This document shows positions 45,603 through 55,438 of a DNA stretch of 64,000 nt, in pieces (positions within the stretch are counted from its first letter, which is position 1; each line of letters starts with the position of its first letter). Under the pieces are notes generated by a model that was not told where the DNA came from, searched no databases, and saw only the letters and a program-made list of their open reading frames with translations. The stretch is from Chloroflexota bacterium (lineage in GTDB: Bacteria > Chloroflexota > Anaerolineae > SpSt-313), in the NCBI GenBank assembly GCA_029553955.1, contig JAKPJZ010000074.1:62001-126000 (forward strand), read 5' to 3'. The position numbers were made by a program, and so were the translations under genes.

Positions 45603-47088
45603 GGATGATGCGCTGGAGCGGGCTGGGCGGCAGGCGCGGCTCTTGGTGGTGGACGATGACCGGGCCACGCGCGAGTTGATCCACGACGCCCTGGAATGCC
45701 CCGAGTTGGGGGTGGCGGTGGCCCACGACGGCGCGCAGGCGCTGGCATTCCTGGAATGGGATTTCTACCATGTGGTCATAATCGACCTGCGCCTGCCCGA
45801 TATGGAAGGCCTGGCGCTGCTCCGCGAGATCAAGGAGCGCAGCCCCGATAGCGAAGCGGTGATCCTCAGCGCCTATGCCGACCTGGGCTCGGCGGTGGAG
45901 GCGCTGCGCCTGGGGGCCTGCGACTATATGCGCAAACCTCTGGAGGATGTCAGCCTGCTGAGCAAGACGGTGCAGCGCGCCCTCGAGCGGCAGGAACTGC
46001 GGCTGGCCAACCGCTACTTGCTTGACGAGTTGCGCCGGGCCAACAACGAGCTGCGCCGGCAGCGGCGGCGGGAGCTACGTCGCCTCGAGGAGGTGGGGTT
46101 GGCCCTGGCGGGCGCCCTGCAGCGCGACGAGGTCCTCGAAGTGCTGCAGCGCTCCATCTCGGCGGCGCTGGCCTGTGACGTGCTCGCGCTCTACCTGCTC
46201 AGCCCCGAGCTGGGTGGGCCGGTGCTGCGGGTGCACACGCAGTGGCCGCTGCCCGACAATCTGCTGGCTGACCTGTGCCAGGCGGCGCGGGAGGTGCCGG
46301 CGCCTGCCGGTGCTGTGGAGCGCGCGGCGGCCAACTGCGAGGTGAGCGTCCTCGCGGCCCAGCCTGCGGCGGCCCCGGAGGCCCTGGGGACGGTGGCTTC
46401 GAGCGTTCTGGCCACTCGGGGGGTATGTCTGGGCCTGGTTACCGTGGCGGCCGAGCGGCCCGAGGCCTTTGTGCCCGAGGAACTGCAACTGCTGCGCATC
46501 CTCTGCAACCAGGCGGCCGTGGCGCTCGAGAACGCCCTCTTGTTCCATCAGGCGCAGTTCCTGGCGACTCGCGACGGCCTGACCGGGCTGCTCAACCATC
46601 GCACCTTCTATCAGCGCCTCGACGAGGAGATCGCCCGCGCCAAGCGGCACGACGCGCCGCTCAGCCTGGTCATCCTCGACACCGATTGCCTGAAGCGCAT
46701 GAACGATCGCTACGGCCACCTGACGGGCGACGAGGTGCTGCGCGTCTTTGCCCGGTTGATTGCGAGCACGGTGCGCCGCAGCGATATCGTGGCCCGCTAC
46801 GGGGGCGACGAATTCGCCATCCTGCTGCCGCACACGACCGCTGAGGCAGCCAAGGCGCTCTGCGAGCGGCTGCGCCGGCGCATCGAGGCCCATACCTTCA
46901 CCGTTGGCGAACAGGCCGAGCAGATCGGCGCCAGCTTTGGCATCGCCGGCTACGATCCGCTGGTCGACAGCGACGGCACCGAGATCGTGCGCCGCGCCGA
47001 CGAGGCACTGTACCGCGCCAAGAACGCCGGGCGCAACTGCATCGCGACGGCGCAGCCCGCCGGCCTGGAGGGGAACTGGGAAGGATAG
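45583..47088 (+). CDS. Response regulator receiver-GAF-GGDEF diguanylate cyclase
   Basis: LLVVDDDRATRELI, IIDLRLPDMEGLALLREI, GAF-like region, RYGGDEFAILLPHT. Confidence 0.93.
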   Translation: MQPMRGEDDALERAGRQARLLVVDDDRATRELIHDALECPELGVAVAHDGAQALAFLEWDFYHVVIIDLRLPDMEGLALLREIKERSPDSEAVILSAYADLGSAVEALRLGACDYMRKPLEDVSLLSKTVQRALERQELRLANRYLLDELRRANNELRRQRRRELRRLEEVGLALAGALQRDEVLEVLQRSISAALACDVLALYLLSPELGGPVLRVHTQWPLPDNLLADLCQAAREVPAPAGAVERAAANCEVSVLAAQPAAAPEALGTVASSVLATRGVCLGLVTVAAERPEAFVPEELQLLRILCNQAAVALENALLFHQAQFLATRDGLTGLLNHRTFYQRLDEEIARAKRHDAPLSLVILDTDCLKRMNDRYGHLTGDEVLRVFARLIASTVRRSDIVARYGGDEFAILLPHTTAEAAKALCERLRRRIEAHTFTVGEQAEQIGASFGIAGYDPLVDSDGTEIVRRADEALYRAKNAGRNCIATAQPAGLEGNWEG

Positions 47089-47168
47089 TCTTCCCCTTGC
47101 ATTCCAGAACATTTGTGTTATAATGGGAGCGTCGATGGGGGCTGTAGTGAGGAGAGAGGAGAAAGCCC

Positions 47169-47573
47169 ATGTATCAGCGAACTATTGTAGTGGGCCGGCT
47201 GGGGCGTGATCCGGAGATGCGCTACACGCAGGATGGCACGCCGGTCACATCGTTCAGCGTGGCGACCGACCGCAAGTGGAACGACCGCGAGGGCAACCTG
47301 CAGAAGGAGACCACCTGGTTCCGGGTGAGCGTGTGGGGGCGGCAGGCCGAGCCCTGCAACCAGTATCTGAGCAAGGGCCAGATGGTGCTGGTGGATGGCA
47401 GGGTGACCGCCTCGGCCTGGAAGGGCGCCGACGGCGAGCCCCGGTCCTCGCTGGAGCTGCGGGCCGACCGCGTCGTCTTCCTGAGCAGCCGTGGCGAGGC
47501 AGGGCCTCGCGAGGAGGATTCCGACGTGCGTGGCCCCGTAGAGCGGGCTGACGAGGACGGTATCCCCTTCTAG
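47169..47573 (+). CDS. ssb: Single-stranded DNA-binding protein
   Basis: MYQRTIVVGRLGRDPEMRYTQDGTPVTSFSVATDRKWND, TTWFRVSVWGRQAE, acidic tail DEDGIPF. Confidence 0.96.
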   Translation: MYQRTIVVGRLGRDPEMRYTQDGTPVTSFSVATDRKWNDREGNLQKETTWFRVSVWGRQAEPCNQYLSKGQMVLVDGRVTASAWKGADGEPRSSLELRADRVVFLSSRGEAGPREEDSDVRGPVERADEDGIPF

Positions 47574-47604
47574 CCGCCAGCCGGCTGCAGTGCCTCGAGT
47601 CGCA

Positions 47605-47644
47605 GGCAAACCTGACAGGTCCGCGGAGACCTGTCAGGTTTGCC
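47605..47644. repeat. CCTGACAGGT-family hairpin, 17 bp arms, 6 nt loop
   Basis: GGCAAACCTGACAGGTC-CGCGGA-GACCTGTCAGGTTTGCC. Confidence 0.92.
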
Positions 47645-47721
47645 GCCTCCCCATCTCTCCGCAGTGAGGGTTTGACCCACCCCTGGCCCTGCGCTACAAT
47701 AGCCTTGTCGTTCTCGAGCGG

Positions 47722-48864
47722 TTGTGTGTTGCTGTGGGCCGGAGTCCCGATTGTGCCGTGAAAAAGCCGTTGCCGTTGCCGCTGCGCGCCGCGTTCGTGC
47801 TGCTGCTCGTGCTGGGGCAGGGCGTGTGCGCCGGGTTTGGGCCGCCACAGCTCGCCGCGCGCGATTTCGACAGCACGGCGCTCTGGCCCGAGCAGGTGCG
47901 CGAGTTGGTGGCCGTGGGCCGGCAGCCGCAGGTCGACGCCAAGGCGGCGCTGCTCATCGATATGGGCAGCAAGGCTGTGCTCTACGAGAAGAACGGTACG
48001 CGGCGGCTGCCGCAGGCGAGCACGACCAAGATGATGACGGCCCTGGTGGCGCTCGAGCGAGGCAACCTCAGCGATACCGTGGTGATAGAGCCGGGCGACC
48101 TGGTCGTGGCGTCGGCCGCGGGGTTGAGGGCCGGCGAGATGTGGACGCTGGGCGACCTGCTCTACGCTCTGATGCTGCCCTCCGATAATGCGGCGGCGGT
48201 GGTCATTGCCCGGCACGTTGGCGGGTCCGAGGCGGCGTTTGTCGATATGATGAACAGTAAGGCGGCCGAGTGGGGCCTTACGGATACGCACTTTGCCAAC
48301 CCGCACGGCCTCGACGACCCCGCGCACCATAGCTCGGCGCGCGACCTGGCGCAAATCGCCATGCGCGGCCTGGCCGAGCCGCGTTTTGCCGCCATCGTGA
48401 GCACGGCCGAGCGTGAGGCCGGCGGCCGCACGCTGCGCAACCTCAACCAGTTGCTGGGGAGCTATGTGGGGGCCGAGGGGGTCAAGACAGGCACGACCGA
48501 AGGGGCCGGGCAGTGCCTGGTAGCGCTGGCCGGGCGCGGTGAGGGGCGGGTGCTGAGCGTCGTCTTGGGCAGCGATGACCGCTATCGCGATACGCGGGCG
48601 CTCTTGGACTATTACTATGCCAACTATCGCACGGTGCCGCTCGACCTGGGGCCCAAGGGCATCAATGTGATCCGCCGCTCCGACGGTTCGAAGGCGGTGT
48701 TGGCGCTCGAGGGGCAGCCCACGGCCCTGCTGCCGTTGTGGCAACTGCCCTGGCTGCAGGTGCTGCGCGTGACGCCGGGGGCGGAGGGGACGGCGGGCAT
48801 GGCGCGCTTCGTCGCGGGCGGCACGCTGCTGGCTGAGGAGCCACTGAACGCGCTCTCGCCATAG
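47722..48864 (+). CDS. D-alanyl-D-alanine carboxypeptidase (S11 family)
   Basis: RRLPQASTTKMMTALVALE (SxxK), LMLPSDNAAAVVIAR (SxN), GVKTGTTEGAGQC (KTG). Confidence 0.95.
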   Translation: MCVAVGRSPDCAVKKPLPLPLRAAFVLLLVLGQGVCAGFGPPQLAARDFDSTALWPEQVRELVAVGRQPQVDAKAALLIDMGSKAVLYEKNGTRRLPQASTTKMMTALVALERGNLSDTVVIEPGDLVVASAAGLRAGEMWTLGDLLYALMLPSDNAAAVVIARHVGGSEAAFVDMMNSKAAEWGLTDTHFANPHGLDDPAHHSSARDLAQIAMRGLAEPRFAAIVSTAEREAGGRTLRNLNQLLGSYVGAEGVKTGTTEGAGQCLVALAGRGEGRVLSVVLGSDDRYRDTRALLDYYYANYRTVPLDLGPKGINVIRRSDGSKAVLALEGQPTALLPLWQLPWLQVLRVTPGAEGTAGMARFVAGGTLLAEEPLNALSP

Positions 48865-48888
48865 GGACGAGCCGCTGAAGCCACCACT

Positions 48889-49794
48889 ATGAAGGGGGAT
48901 GCGCGAGTCATCGTGGTCGAAGAACGACTACAGAAGGTGTTGGCCCAGGCAGGGGTGGCGTCGCGCCGCCGGGCAGAGGAAATGATTGTGGCTGGGCACG
49001 TCAAGGTGAACGGCGAGGTGGTGACGCAACTCGGCACCAAGGTCAACCCGCACCGCGACGTCATTCAGGTCGATGGCCAGACGCTCGGCAAGCCGGAGCG
49101 GCCGGTCTACATCCTGCTGAACAAGCCCCGCGGCGTGCTCTCGGCGGCGCGCGATACCCGCGGGCGCAAGACGGTGGTGGACCTCGTGCGGACCCGCTCA
49201 CGACTGTACCCGGTGGGGCGCCTCGATCTCGACAGTGAGGGGTTGTTACTCTTGACGAACGATGGCGCCCTGGCGCTGCGCCTGGCGCACCCGCGCTACG
49301 AGCACGAAAAGGAGTACCGGGTGTTGGTGGCCGGGGTGCCAGGCGAGGAGGCGCTGGCCCGCCTGCGCGGCGGGGTGGGGCTGGAGGGCGGCTGGACGCG
49401 CCCGGCCCAGGTAGAGATCGAGCGCGAGGTCGATGGCAAGGCCTGGCTGCGCCTGGTGCTGCGCGAGGGGCGCAAGCGCCAAATCCGGCGTATGGTCGAG
49501 GTGGTTGGCCACCAGGTGCTGCGGCTGATCCGGGTGCGCATGGGCCCGCTGCGCCTGGGCAGCCTGGCGCCGGGGGCCTACCGGCCGCTGACCAAGGGTG
49601 AGCTTTTGGCCGTGCGCCGCATCCGCCGCGACGGCGAGGGGGCCAGGGAGGGCCGAGGTGGCGCAGCGGCCAGGCCGGCCCACAAGCCGGCCGGTCGCGG
49701 CCGTTCACAGGCCAGGCCAGGGCAGCGGGGCCGTGCCCGTCCGCCTGCCGCCCGGCCTACACGTGGTAGACAGAAGCGAGGGCAGAGCGCTTGA
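48889..49794 (+). CDS. Ribosomal pseudouridine synthase, RluB/RsuA family
   Basis: RLQKVLAQAGVASRRRAEEMIVAG S4 domain; LYPVGRLDLDSEGLLLLTNDG. Confidence 0.95.
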   Translation: MKGDARVIVVEERLQKVLAQAGVASRRRAEEMIVAGHVKVNGEVVTQLGTKVNPHRDVIQVDGQTLGKPERPVYILLNKPRGVLSAARDTRGRKTVVDLVRTRSRLYPVGRLDLDSEGLLLLTNDGALALRLAHPRYEHEKEYRVLVAGVPGEEALARLRGGVGLEGGWTRPAQVEIEREVDGKAWLRLVLREGRKRQIRRMVEVVGHQVLRLIRVRMGPLRLGSLAPGAYRPLTKGELLAVRRIRRDGEGAREGRGGAAARPAHKPAGRGRSQARPGQRGRARPPAARPTRGRQKRGQSA

Positions 49795-50480
49795 CAGTGG
49801 CATCCCGGATCGCAATCGACGGCCCGGCAGCATCGGGCAAGAGCACCATTGGCAAGATGGTGGCCGAGTGCCTGGGGTATCTCTACTTCGATACGGGCGT
49901 CATGTACCGGGCCGTCACCTGGGCGAGCCTGGAGCGCGGCATCCCGATCTCCGACGAGGTGGCCGTCACCCGTCTGGCCCAGGAGCTGCACATCGACGTC
50001 ACGCGCCCGACGGTGGCCGACCGCCGGCAGTACACGGTGTTGGTCGACGGGGTCGACGTCACCTGGGAGATTCGCCGCCCCGAGGTCGATGCGGCGGTCT
50101 CGCCGGTTTCGGCCTACCCCGGCGTGCGCGCCGCGCTGACGGCGCAGCAGCGCCGCATCGGCGCCGCCGGCCGGGTGGTGATGGTGGGGCGCGACATCGG
50201 CACGGTGGTGATGCCCGATGCGGACCTGAAGGTGTACCTCGATGCGGCAGTCGCCGAGCGGGCGCGGCGGCGCTACTGTGAGATCATCGCCCGTGGCGAG
50301 CCGGCCACGTACGAAGACGTGCTGCGTGGCATGGAGGAGCGCGACGCGATCGACAGCTCGCGGGCCACGGCGCCGTTGTGCGCGGCGCCCGATGCGGTGG
50401 TGCTCGATACGACGCGCCTCAGCATCGAAGGGGTTGTGCAGGTGGTCATGAGGTTGGTCAACCAGGCTCAGGAGAAGTGA
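49791..50480 (+). CDS. cmk: Cytidylate kinase
   Basis: IAIDGPAASGKSTIGKMVAECLGYLYFDTGVMYRAVTW; VVMVGRDIGTVVMPDADLKVYLDA. Confidence 0.96.
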   Translation: MTVASRIAIDGPAASGKSTIGKMVAECLGYLYFDTGVMYRAVTWASLERGIPISDEVAVTRLAQELHIDVTRPTVADRRQYTVLVDGVDVTWEIRRPEVDAAVSPVSAYPGVRAALTAQQRRIGAAGRVVMVGRDIGTVVMPDADLKVYLDAAVAERARRRYCEIIARGEPATYEDVLRGMEERDAIDSSRATAPLCAAPDAVVLDTTRLSIEGVVQVVMRLVNQAQEK

Positions 50481-50484
50481 GGCC

Positions 50485-51177
50485 GTGCTTGTCGGACAGC
50501 GCATCATCAATGCGATCCTGTGGCCGCTGGTGGCTTGGCTCCTGCCATGGGATGTGCAGGGGCTGGAGAACCTGCCGGCGCATGGCCCGGTGCTCGTGCT
50601 CATGAACCACATCAACTTTCTCGACGTCATCGTGCCGGCCTTTTTCCTGCCGCGCGACGTGGTCATGCTCTCCAAGATCGAGAACTTTCGCGCCCCGATA
50701 TTGGGCTTTTTCGTCTGGGCGTATGGGGCGCTGTCGGTTCGGCGCGGCGAGGCCGATCTGCAGGCCATGCGGCGCTCGCTCGGCGTTCTGAAGAAGGGGC
50801 AGGTGTTGTGTATCGCCCCTGAGGGCACGCGCAGCGGCAACGGCCAGTTGCAGCAGGGCCACGACGGCGCGGCCTTTGTGGCCATGCAGGCCGATGTGCC
50901 GGTGGTGCCTCTGGTCAGCTATGGCCACGAGCAGTTCGGCCGCAACATCAGGCGGCTGCGGCCGACGCGGCTGCACGTCCGTGTCGGCCCGGCATTCCGC
51001 TTTGTGCAGCGCGGCAGCCGGCTGCGCGATGACCTGCGGCCGATGACCGACGAAGCCATGTGCCGTATGGCAGCCCTGCTGCCGCCCGAGTATCGCGGCG
51101 CCTATGCCGATGCCGGCCAGGCCACACCGGGCTACACCGAGCCCTGGCCCGGCGCGGCCAGCAAGGGGGCCGAGTGA
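50485..51177 (+). CDS. 1-acyl-sn-glycerol-3-phosphate acyltransferase family
   Basis: VLVLMNHINFLDVIVP (NHxxxxD-like), CIAPEGTRSGNGQLQQGHDG. Confidence 0.92.
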   Translation: MLVGQRIINAILWPLVAWLLPWDVQGLENLPAHGPVLVLMNHINFLDVIVPAFFLPRDVVMLSKIENFRAPILGFFVWAYGALSVRRGEADLQAMRRSLGVLKKGQVLCIAPEGTRSGNGQLQQGHDGAAFVAMQADVPVVPLVSYGHEQFGRNIRRLRPTRLHVRVGPAFRFVQRGSRLRDDLRPMTDEAMCRMAALLPPEYRGAYADAGQATPGYTEPWPGAASKGAE

Positions 51178-52481
51178 CGGCTGCGGGCGGGCAGATCGTC
51201 GCGCTCGCACCCGGCGGCCTGGGCGAGGCGCTCGGCCTGCGCGCGGGTGACCGCCTGCTGCGGCTCAACGGGCATGCCCTGCGCGACGTGATCGACCTGC
51301 AGTTCTACGGCGCCGAGGAGACGGTGGCGCTGGCCCTGGAGCGCGGAGGGCGCGAGCTGGAGGTGCAGGGCCGGCGGCGCTACGGCCAGGGCTGGGGGGT
51401 CGAGTTCGCCGAACCGCTGTTCGACGGCCTGCGCACTTGCGGCAATCACTGCCCCTTCTGCTTCGTCACGGGCCTGCCGCCCGGCCTGCGCCCATCGCTG
51501 TACGTCCGCGACGACGACTATCGCCTCTCATTCCTCCAGGGCAACTTTTGCACGCTGGCCGACCTCAGCGAGCGCGACTGGCAGCGGCTCGCGGAGCAGC
51601 GCCTCAGCCCACTCTATGTATCGGTGCAGGCCACCGAGCCCGATTTGCGGCGGCGGCTGCTGGGGGGGCGACCGATCCCCGACGTGCGCGAGCAAATCCG
51701 GCGCCTGGGCGAGCTGGGCATCGGCATCCACGCGCAGGTGGTCATCTGCCCCGGGCTCAACGACGGCGCCGCATTGGAGCAGACCGTCGCCGACCTGTGG
51801 GCGCTGCGCGAAGCGGTCGAGTCGGTCGCACTGGTGCCGGTCGGCCTGACCAGCCACCATCCCCTGCGCCTGCGGCCCATGACGGCCGAGCAGGCGCGCG
51901 CCGTGCTCACCCTGGCCGGCCGCCGGCGGCGGCGCGCTTTTGCGGAGGAAGGCCGCCGCTTCGTCTATCCGTCAGACGAGATGTACCTGCTGGCTGGGCG
52001 GCCGCTGCCCGTGGCGCGCACCTACGACGGCTTCCCCCAGTTGGCCAACGGGGTCGGCCTGCTGCGGCGCTTCATCGATGGCTGGAAGCGGCAGGAGCGC
52101 ACGCTTTCGCGGCCCGGCGCGCCGGCGGCCGCGGTGCGGAGCGCCACGCTCGTCTCGGGACGGGCCTTCCTGCCCTTCCTGGAGCCGGTGGCGGCCGGGC
52201 TGGCGCGCCTCCTGGGCATTGGCTGCCGCGCGCTGGGGGTCGAGAACCGGCTCTTCGGCGGCGACGTGACCGTCGCCGGCCTGCTCGCGGCGCAGGATGT
52301 GCTGGCCGCGCTGCAGGGGCAGGCGTTGGGCGAGCGGGTCGTGCTGCCGCGCAGCATGTTCGACGCTGCCGGCGAGCGCACGCTCGACGACTGGACGCTG
52401 GAGCGCCTGACCGCGGCGCTTAGCCGGCCGGTGGCCATAGCGGGCACGCCGGCAGAACTGGTTGCCGCGCTGGTGGCGTGA
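51174..52481 (+). CDS. DUF512 protein (PDZ-like + radical SAM-type)
   Basis: TCGNHCPFCFVTGLPPGLRPSLYVRDDDYRLSFLQGNFCTLADL; C-terminal GDVTVAGLLAAQD. Confidence 0.87.
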   Translation: MTAAGGQIVALAPGGLGEALGLRAGDRLLRLNGHALRDVIDLQFYGAEETVALALERGGRELEVQGRRRYGQGWGVEFAEPLFDGLRTCGNHCPFCFVTGLPPGLRPSLYVRDDDYRLSFLQGNFCTLADLSERDWQRLAEQRLSPLYVSVQATEPDLRRRLLGGRPIPDVREQIRRLGELGIGIHAQVVICPGLNDGAALEQTVADLWALREAVESVALVPVGLTSHHPLRLRPMTAEQARAVLTLAGRRRRRAFAEEGRRFVYPSDEMYLLAGRPLPVARTYDGFPQLANGVGLLRRFIDGWKRQERTLSRPGAPAAAVRSATLVSGRAFLPFLEPVAAGLARLLGIGCRALGVENRLFGGDVTVAGLLAAQDVLAALQGQALGERVVLPRSMFDAAGERTLDDWTLERLTAALSRPVAIAGTPAELVAALVA

Positions 52482-52499
52482 TCTGTGTTGAGAGACTTC

Positions 52500-53130
52500 C
52501 CGTCTGTCATTGCGAGAACCCAGGGTTGCCGCAACCCTGCGCCAGGCGGATGACGTCGCACTGTAGCCGCGGCATCGTGCCGCGCGGGAGAGTCCCACGG
52601 CAACATGCCGCGCCTTCAGTCCGGCGGCCTCCTGATTTGAAAATGCGCGCCAACCCGCAGCCCCTTGTGGGCGTTTTCGTGCTACGTTGTGCCCAATCGG
52701 GCATGGGCGACTGATCTGAAAATAGGGCTCCGATTCACCGCAGAGAGCGCCTCGTGCAAGCACGGGGGACGCAGAGGAATGAGTTATCTCTGCGTCCTCT
52801 GCGGTGCAAGGCCCCGTTTTCATCGCTTGTGGTGCCCCTGGGGGCATGTCGTCTGCTCAGAGACTTGGGCTTGTCATTGCGAGCCGCAGCGAAGCAATCT
52901 CCACGTCGGGCATTGGGGATTGCTTCGTCGGCTGCGGCCTCCTCGCAATGACAGTCGCAGTCTCTGCTTGCACAGGCTGCACCACGACCTGGGATACTCG
53001 CAATGACAGTCGTCGTTTCTGTGCTTGCACAGGCTGCGCCGCGGCCTGGGGTACTCGCAATGACAGTCGCAGTTATTGTGCTTGCCCATGCCGCCGCGCG
53101 GCATGGGATACTCGCAATGACAGGCTGAGT
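52500..53130. repeat. Repeat-rich intergenic region: CATTGCGAG repeats, ACCGCAGAG/CTCTGCGT inverted repeat, 55-57 bp tandem array (52942-53123)
   Basis: CTCGCAATGACAG starts at 52942, 52997, 53054, 53111 (periods 55, 57, 57). Confidence 0.88.
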
Positions 53131-53163
53131 AGCTGCATCGGTTTGAGGCCAAGCCTCTCTAGA

Positions 53164-54444
53164 ATGGAATCGTCGTCTGTGGATGTGATTGTCGTGGGCG
53201 CCGGCCTGGCCGGGCTGGGCGCGGCCTGGCGCCTGCAGCAGGCGGGCGCGCGGGTGCAGGTGCTGGAGGCCACCGATTGGGTTGGCGGCCGGGCACGGAC
53301 GGTGGAGTGGGAGGGGTTCTCGCTCGATCCCGGCGCGAGGGCCATCTTTGATGAAGACCGCCTGCTGATGTCGCTCATCGATGAGCTCGGCCTGCGCGCC
53401 GACCTGGCGGCCTACGAGCCGCCCCTGCAGCAGGCGGCGCTGGTGCGTGGCGGCGCGCTCAGCCGCTTCGACCCGGCGCCGCGAGCAGCATCGGCCTGGC
53501 GGGGCGGGCTGAGCGCCGCGCTCATCCCCCGCCGCCCCCGTCCCTACGAGCCCGAGAGTTTTTCCGGCGACCACCGGCTGACCGCGGGCGAGCGCCTGGC
53601 CCACGCTGGTGGCGAGGGACTGGCCGCAGCCTGGGCCGGCCCGCTGCTGGCCTGGGCGTGGGGCTGCCGGCCGGGCGACGTGAGCGCCGGCATGCTGGGC
53701 CACCTTGCCGGGTTGGCCAGCCGCAAGGCGTGGACCCTGCGCGGCGGCATCGGCGCGTTGCCGCGCCAACTGGCCTCGCGCCTGCACGTCGCTACCGAGG
53801 TGCGCGTGACCCGTATCGCCACACGCGAGGGGCGCGCCGGCGTCAGCTTTATGTGCGATGGGCGACAGGAGGAGCGCGAGGCCGACGCGGTGGTCATTGC
53901 GGTGCCGGGCACGCTGGTGCGCGGGCTGCTCAATGCGGTGCCTGCGGCCTGGGCGCCGCTTCTGGAGCGCGTGGCCTACGCCATGGGGCTCGCTGTCTAC
54001 CTGGTGTTGGAGGTGGGTGACGGGCTGGAGCTGCAGCCGCCATGTCGCCTCTTTGCGGCGAGCGAGGGGAATGCCCTGGTGGGGTTGGCCGCCATTGCTC
54101 ACAGCACACATCGGCGGCGGTTATTGGTGCAGGCCGTGCCCAACGACGCGGCCGAGCTCTTTGCCTGCCGTGAAGACGACATCTATGCGCTCGTCGAGAG
54201 CACGATGGCGGCGGTGTGGCCCGAGATGGCCGCAGGCCGGGTGCTGGCGCGCTGGCTCTTTCGCTGGGCCAACCAGGCGCCCTGCTGGCGGCCCGGCTAC
54301 CTCGAAGCGCTGCGTGCCGCGAGAGCGCACCTGCGCGAGGGGCCGCTCTACCTCACCGGCGACTACCTGGCCGGCCCGGGCGCCGGCGCAGCGTTGGCCG
54401 ACGGCTGGGCCTGCGCCGAGCAGGTGTTGAGACAGGCGGCATAG
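53164..54444 (+). CDS. FAD-dependent amine oxidase/protoporphyrinogen oxidase-like protein
   Basis: DVIVVGAGLAGLGAAWRLQQAGARVQVLEATDWVGGRARTV; final LTGDYLAGPGAGAALADGWACAE. Confidence 0.88.
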   Translation: MESSSVDVIVVGAGLAGLGAAWRLQQAGARVQVLEATDWVGGRARTVEWEGFSLDPGARAIFDEDRLLMSLIDELGLRADLAAYEPPLQQAALVRGGALSRFDPAPRAASAWRGGLSAALIPRRPRPYEPESFSGDHRLTAGERLAHAGGEGLAAAWAGPLLAWAWGCRPGDVSAGMLGHLAGLASRKAWTLRGGIGALPRQLASRLHVATEVRVTRIATREGRAGVSFMCDGRQEEREADAVVIAVPGTLVRGLLNAVPAAWAPLLERVAYAMGLAVYLVLEVGDGLELQPPCRLFAASEGNALVGLAAIAHSTHRRRLLVQAVPNDAAELFACREDDIYALVESTMAAVWPEMAAGRVLARWLFRWANQAPCWRPGYLEALRAARAHLREGPLYLTGDYLAGPGAGAALADGWACAEQVLRQAA

Positions 54445-54529
54445 CAGGGTTGTCATTGCTTCGCTGCGCTCGCAATGGCATGCCGGCCACTGGTGGCGGA
54501 CGTCCTCACCAGCTCGAGGCGAAGCTCTG

Positions 54530-54889
54530 CTATGGCTTGAGCCTGACCGCCTCGCCGGCCAGGTGATAGACGTAGGTCTGACCGGCGTGGCTCAGCGTCA
54601 CCACGTGTCCTTCGGTAATGACCTGGGCGTACATCATGCCGGGCTCAGGCAGGCCCAGGCTGGCGTCGTTCCAGGTCTGCGGCTCGGCCGAGCTGACGGT
54701 GATCTCGCCGGCGGCGACGTGCAGGCGCTGGGCCAGGTCGGCAAGCGCGCGCTCGACGTGCTCGGGATACTGGGCCTCTGCCGGGTTGCCCTGCGCGCTC
54801 GAGGGCGCTGCCAACTGGGCCAGGAAGATGGTGGCCACCAGCGTGACGACGAGCATGGTGGCGGCGAGTATGGCGCGAGAGGTATTCAT
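54530..54889 (-). CDS. Small secreted hypothetical protein
   Basis: Signal peptide MNTSRAILAATMLVVTLVATIFLAQLAAPSSAQ; AGGAG RBS. Confidence 0.7.
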   Translation of the reverse strand: MNTSRAILAATMLVVTLVATIFLAQLAAPSSAQGNPAEAQYPEHVERALADLAQRLHVAAGEITVSSAEPQTWNDASLGLPEPGMMYAQVITEGHVVTLSHAGQTYVYHLAGEAVRLKP

Positions 54890-54965
54890 GGTCTCCTCCT
54901 TGGGTATCAAGGGCCGGTTCATTCTGCCGTAATGACGTTTGCAGAGGCGCAAAAGTTCCGCAGGG

Positions 54966-55029
54966 ACCGTTTGCGGGGAGACACCTGACAGGTCTCCGAA
55001 GACCTGTCAGGTGTCTCCCCGCAAACGGT
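54966..55029. repeat. CCTGACAGGT-family hairpin, 30 bp arms, 4 nt loop
   Basis: ACCGTTTGCGGGGAGACACCTGACAGGTCT-CCGA-reverse complement. Confidence 0.94.
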
Positions 55030-55147
55030 TCTGGGGCACACCCCGTTTGCAGAAACGCTTTGCCGTTTGTGGCCGGGGCATGCTATAATGGCGCCAATCC
55101 GGGCGAGTGAGGAGGCGGCCCATCAGGCGATAACAGCGACACTCGAG

Positions 55148-55385
55148 CAAGGGGAGAGCAGCGCATGGGCTCGGGCAGGGCGCCCGAGCTGACGAGGTGG
55201 AGGTTCCCTGCCGCGAGGCGGGGCTAACCCGCGCGCATCCGGCGTGGGGAGAATCGACAGATCAGCGGATGCCTCCAGGGCCGGCCACGTCCCTTCTGTT
55301 CCCCTCCTGGCAAAGCAGGCTGCGAAATCCGGCGGGCGACCGCCGGGACAAGCCGCCTGCAGTGGCGCATCACAAGCACGGCCCG
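55148..55385 (+). ncRNA. glmS ribozyme (glucosamine-6-phosphate-responsive self-cleaving leader)
   Basis: AGCA|GCGCATGGGCTCGGGC..GCCCGAGCTGACGAGGTGGAGGTT..ATCGACAGATCAGCGGATGCCTCCAGG immediately upstream of glmS. Confidence 0.9.
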
Positions 55386-55438
55386 TGTGGGCAGGCGTGC
55401 GCGTGCCTGCATGCGGGCCATACAGGAGGGGATACACC

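Noticed and set aside
52942-53123. Possible CRISPR array (55-57 bp periodic repeats)
   Set aside because: Repeats are of the CATTGCGAG dispersed type, spacers are themselves repeat-like, and no cas genes are present
52804-53163. N-terminal 120 aa extension of the FAD oxidoreductase ORF
   Set aside because: Derived from CATTGCGAG repeats; the FAD-binding N-terminus starts at 53164
55244-55438. N-terminal extension of the glmS ORF
   Set aside because: GlmS must begin with MCGIVG (catalytic Cys at position 2); the upstream sequence is the ribozyme leader
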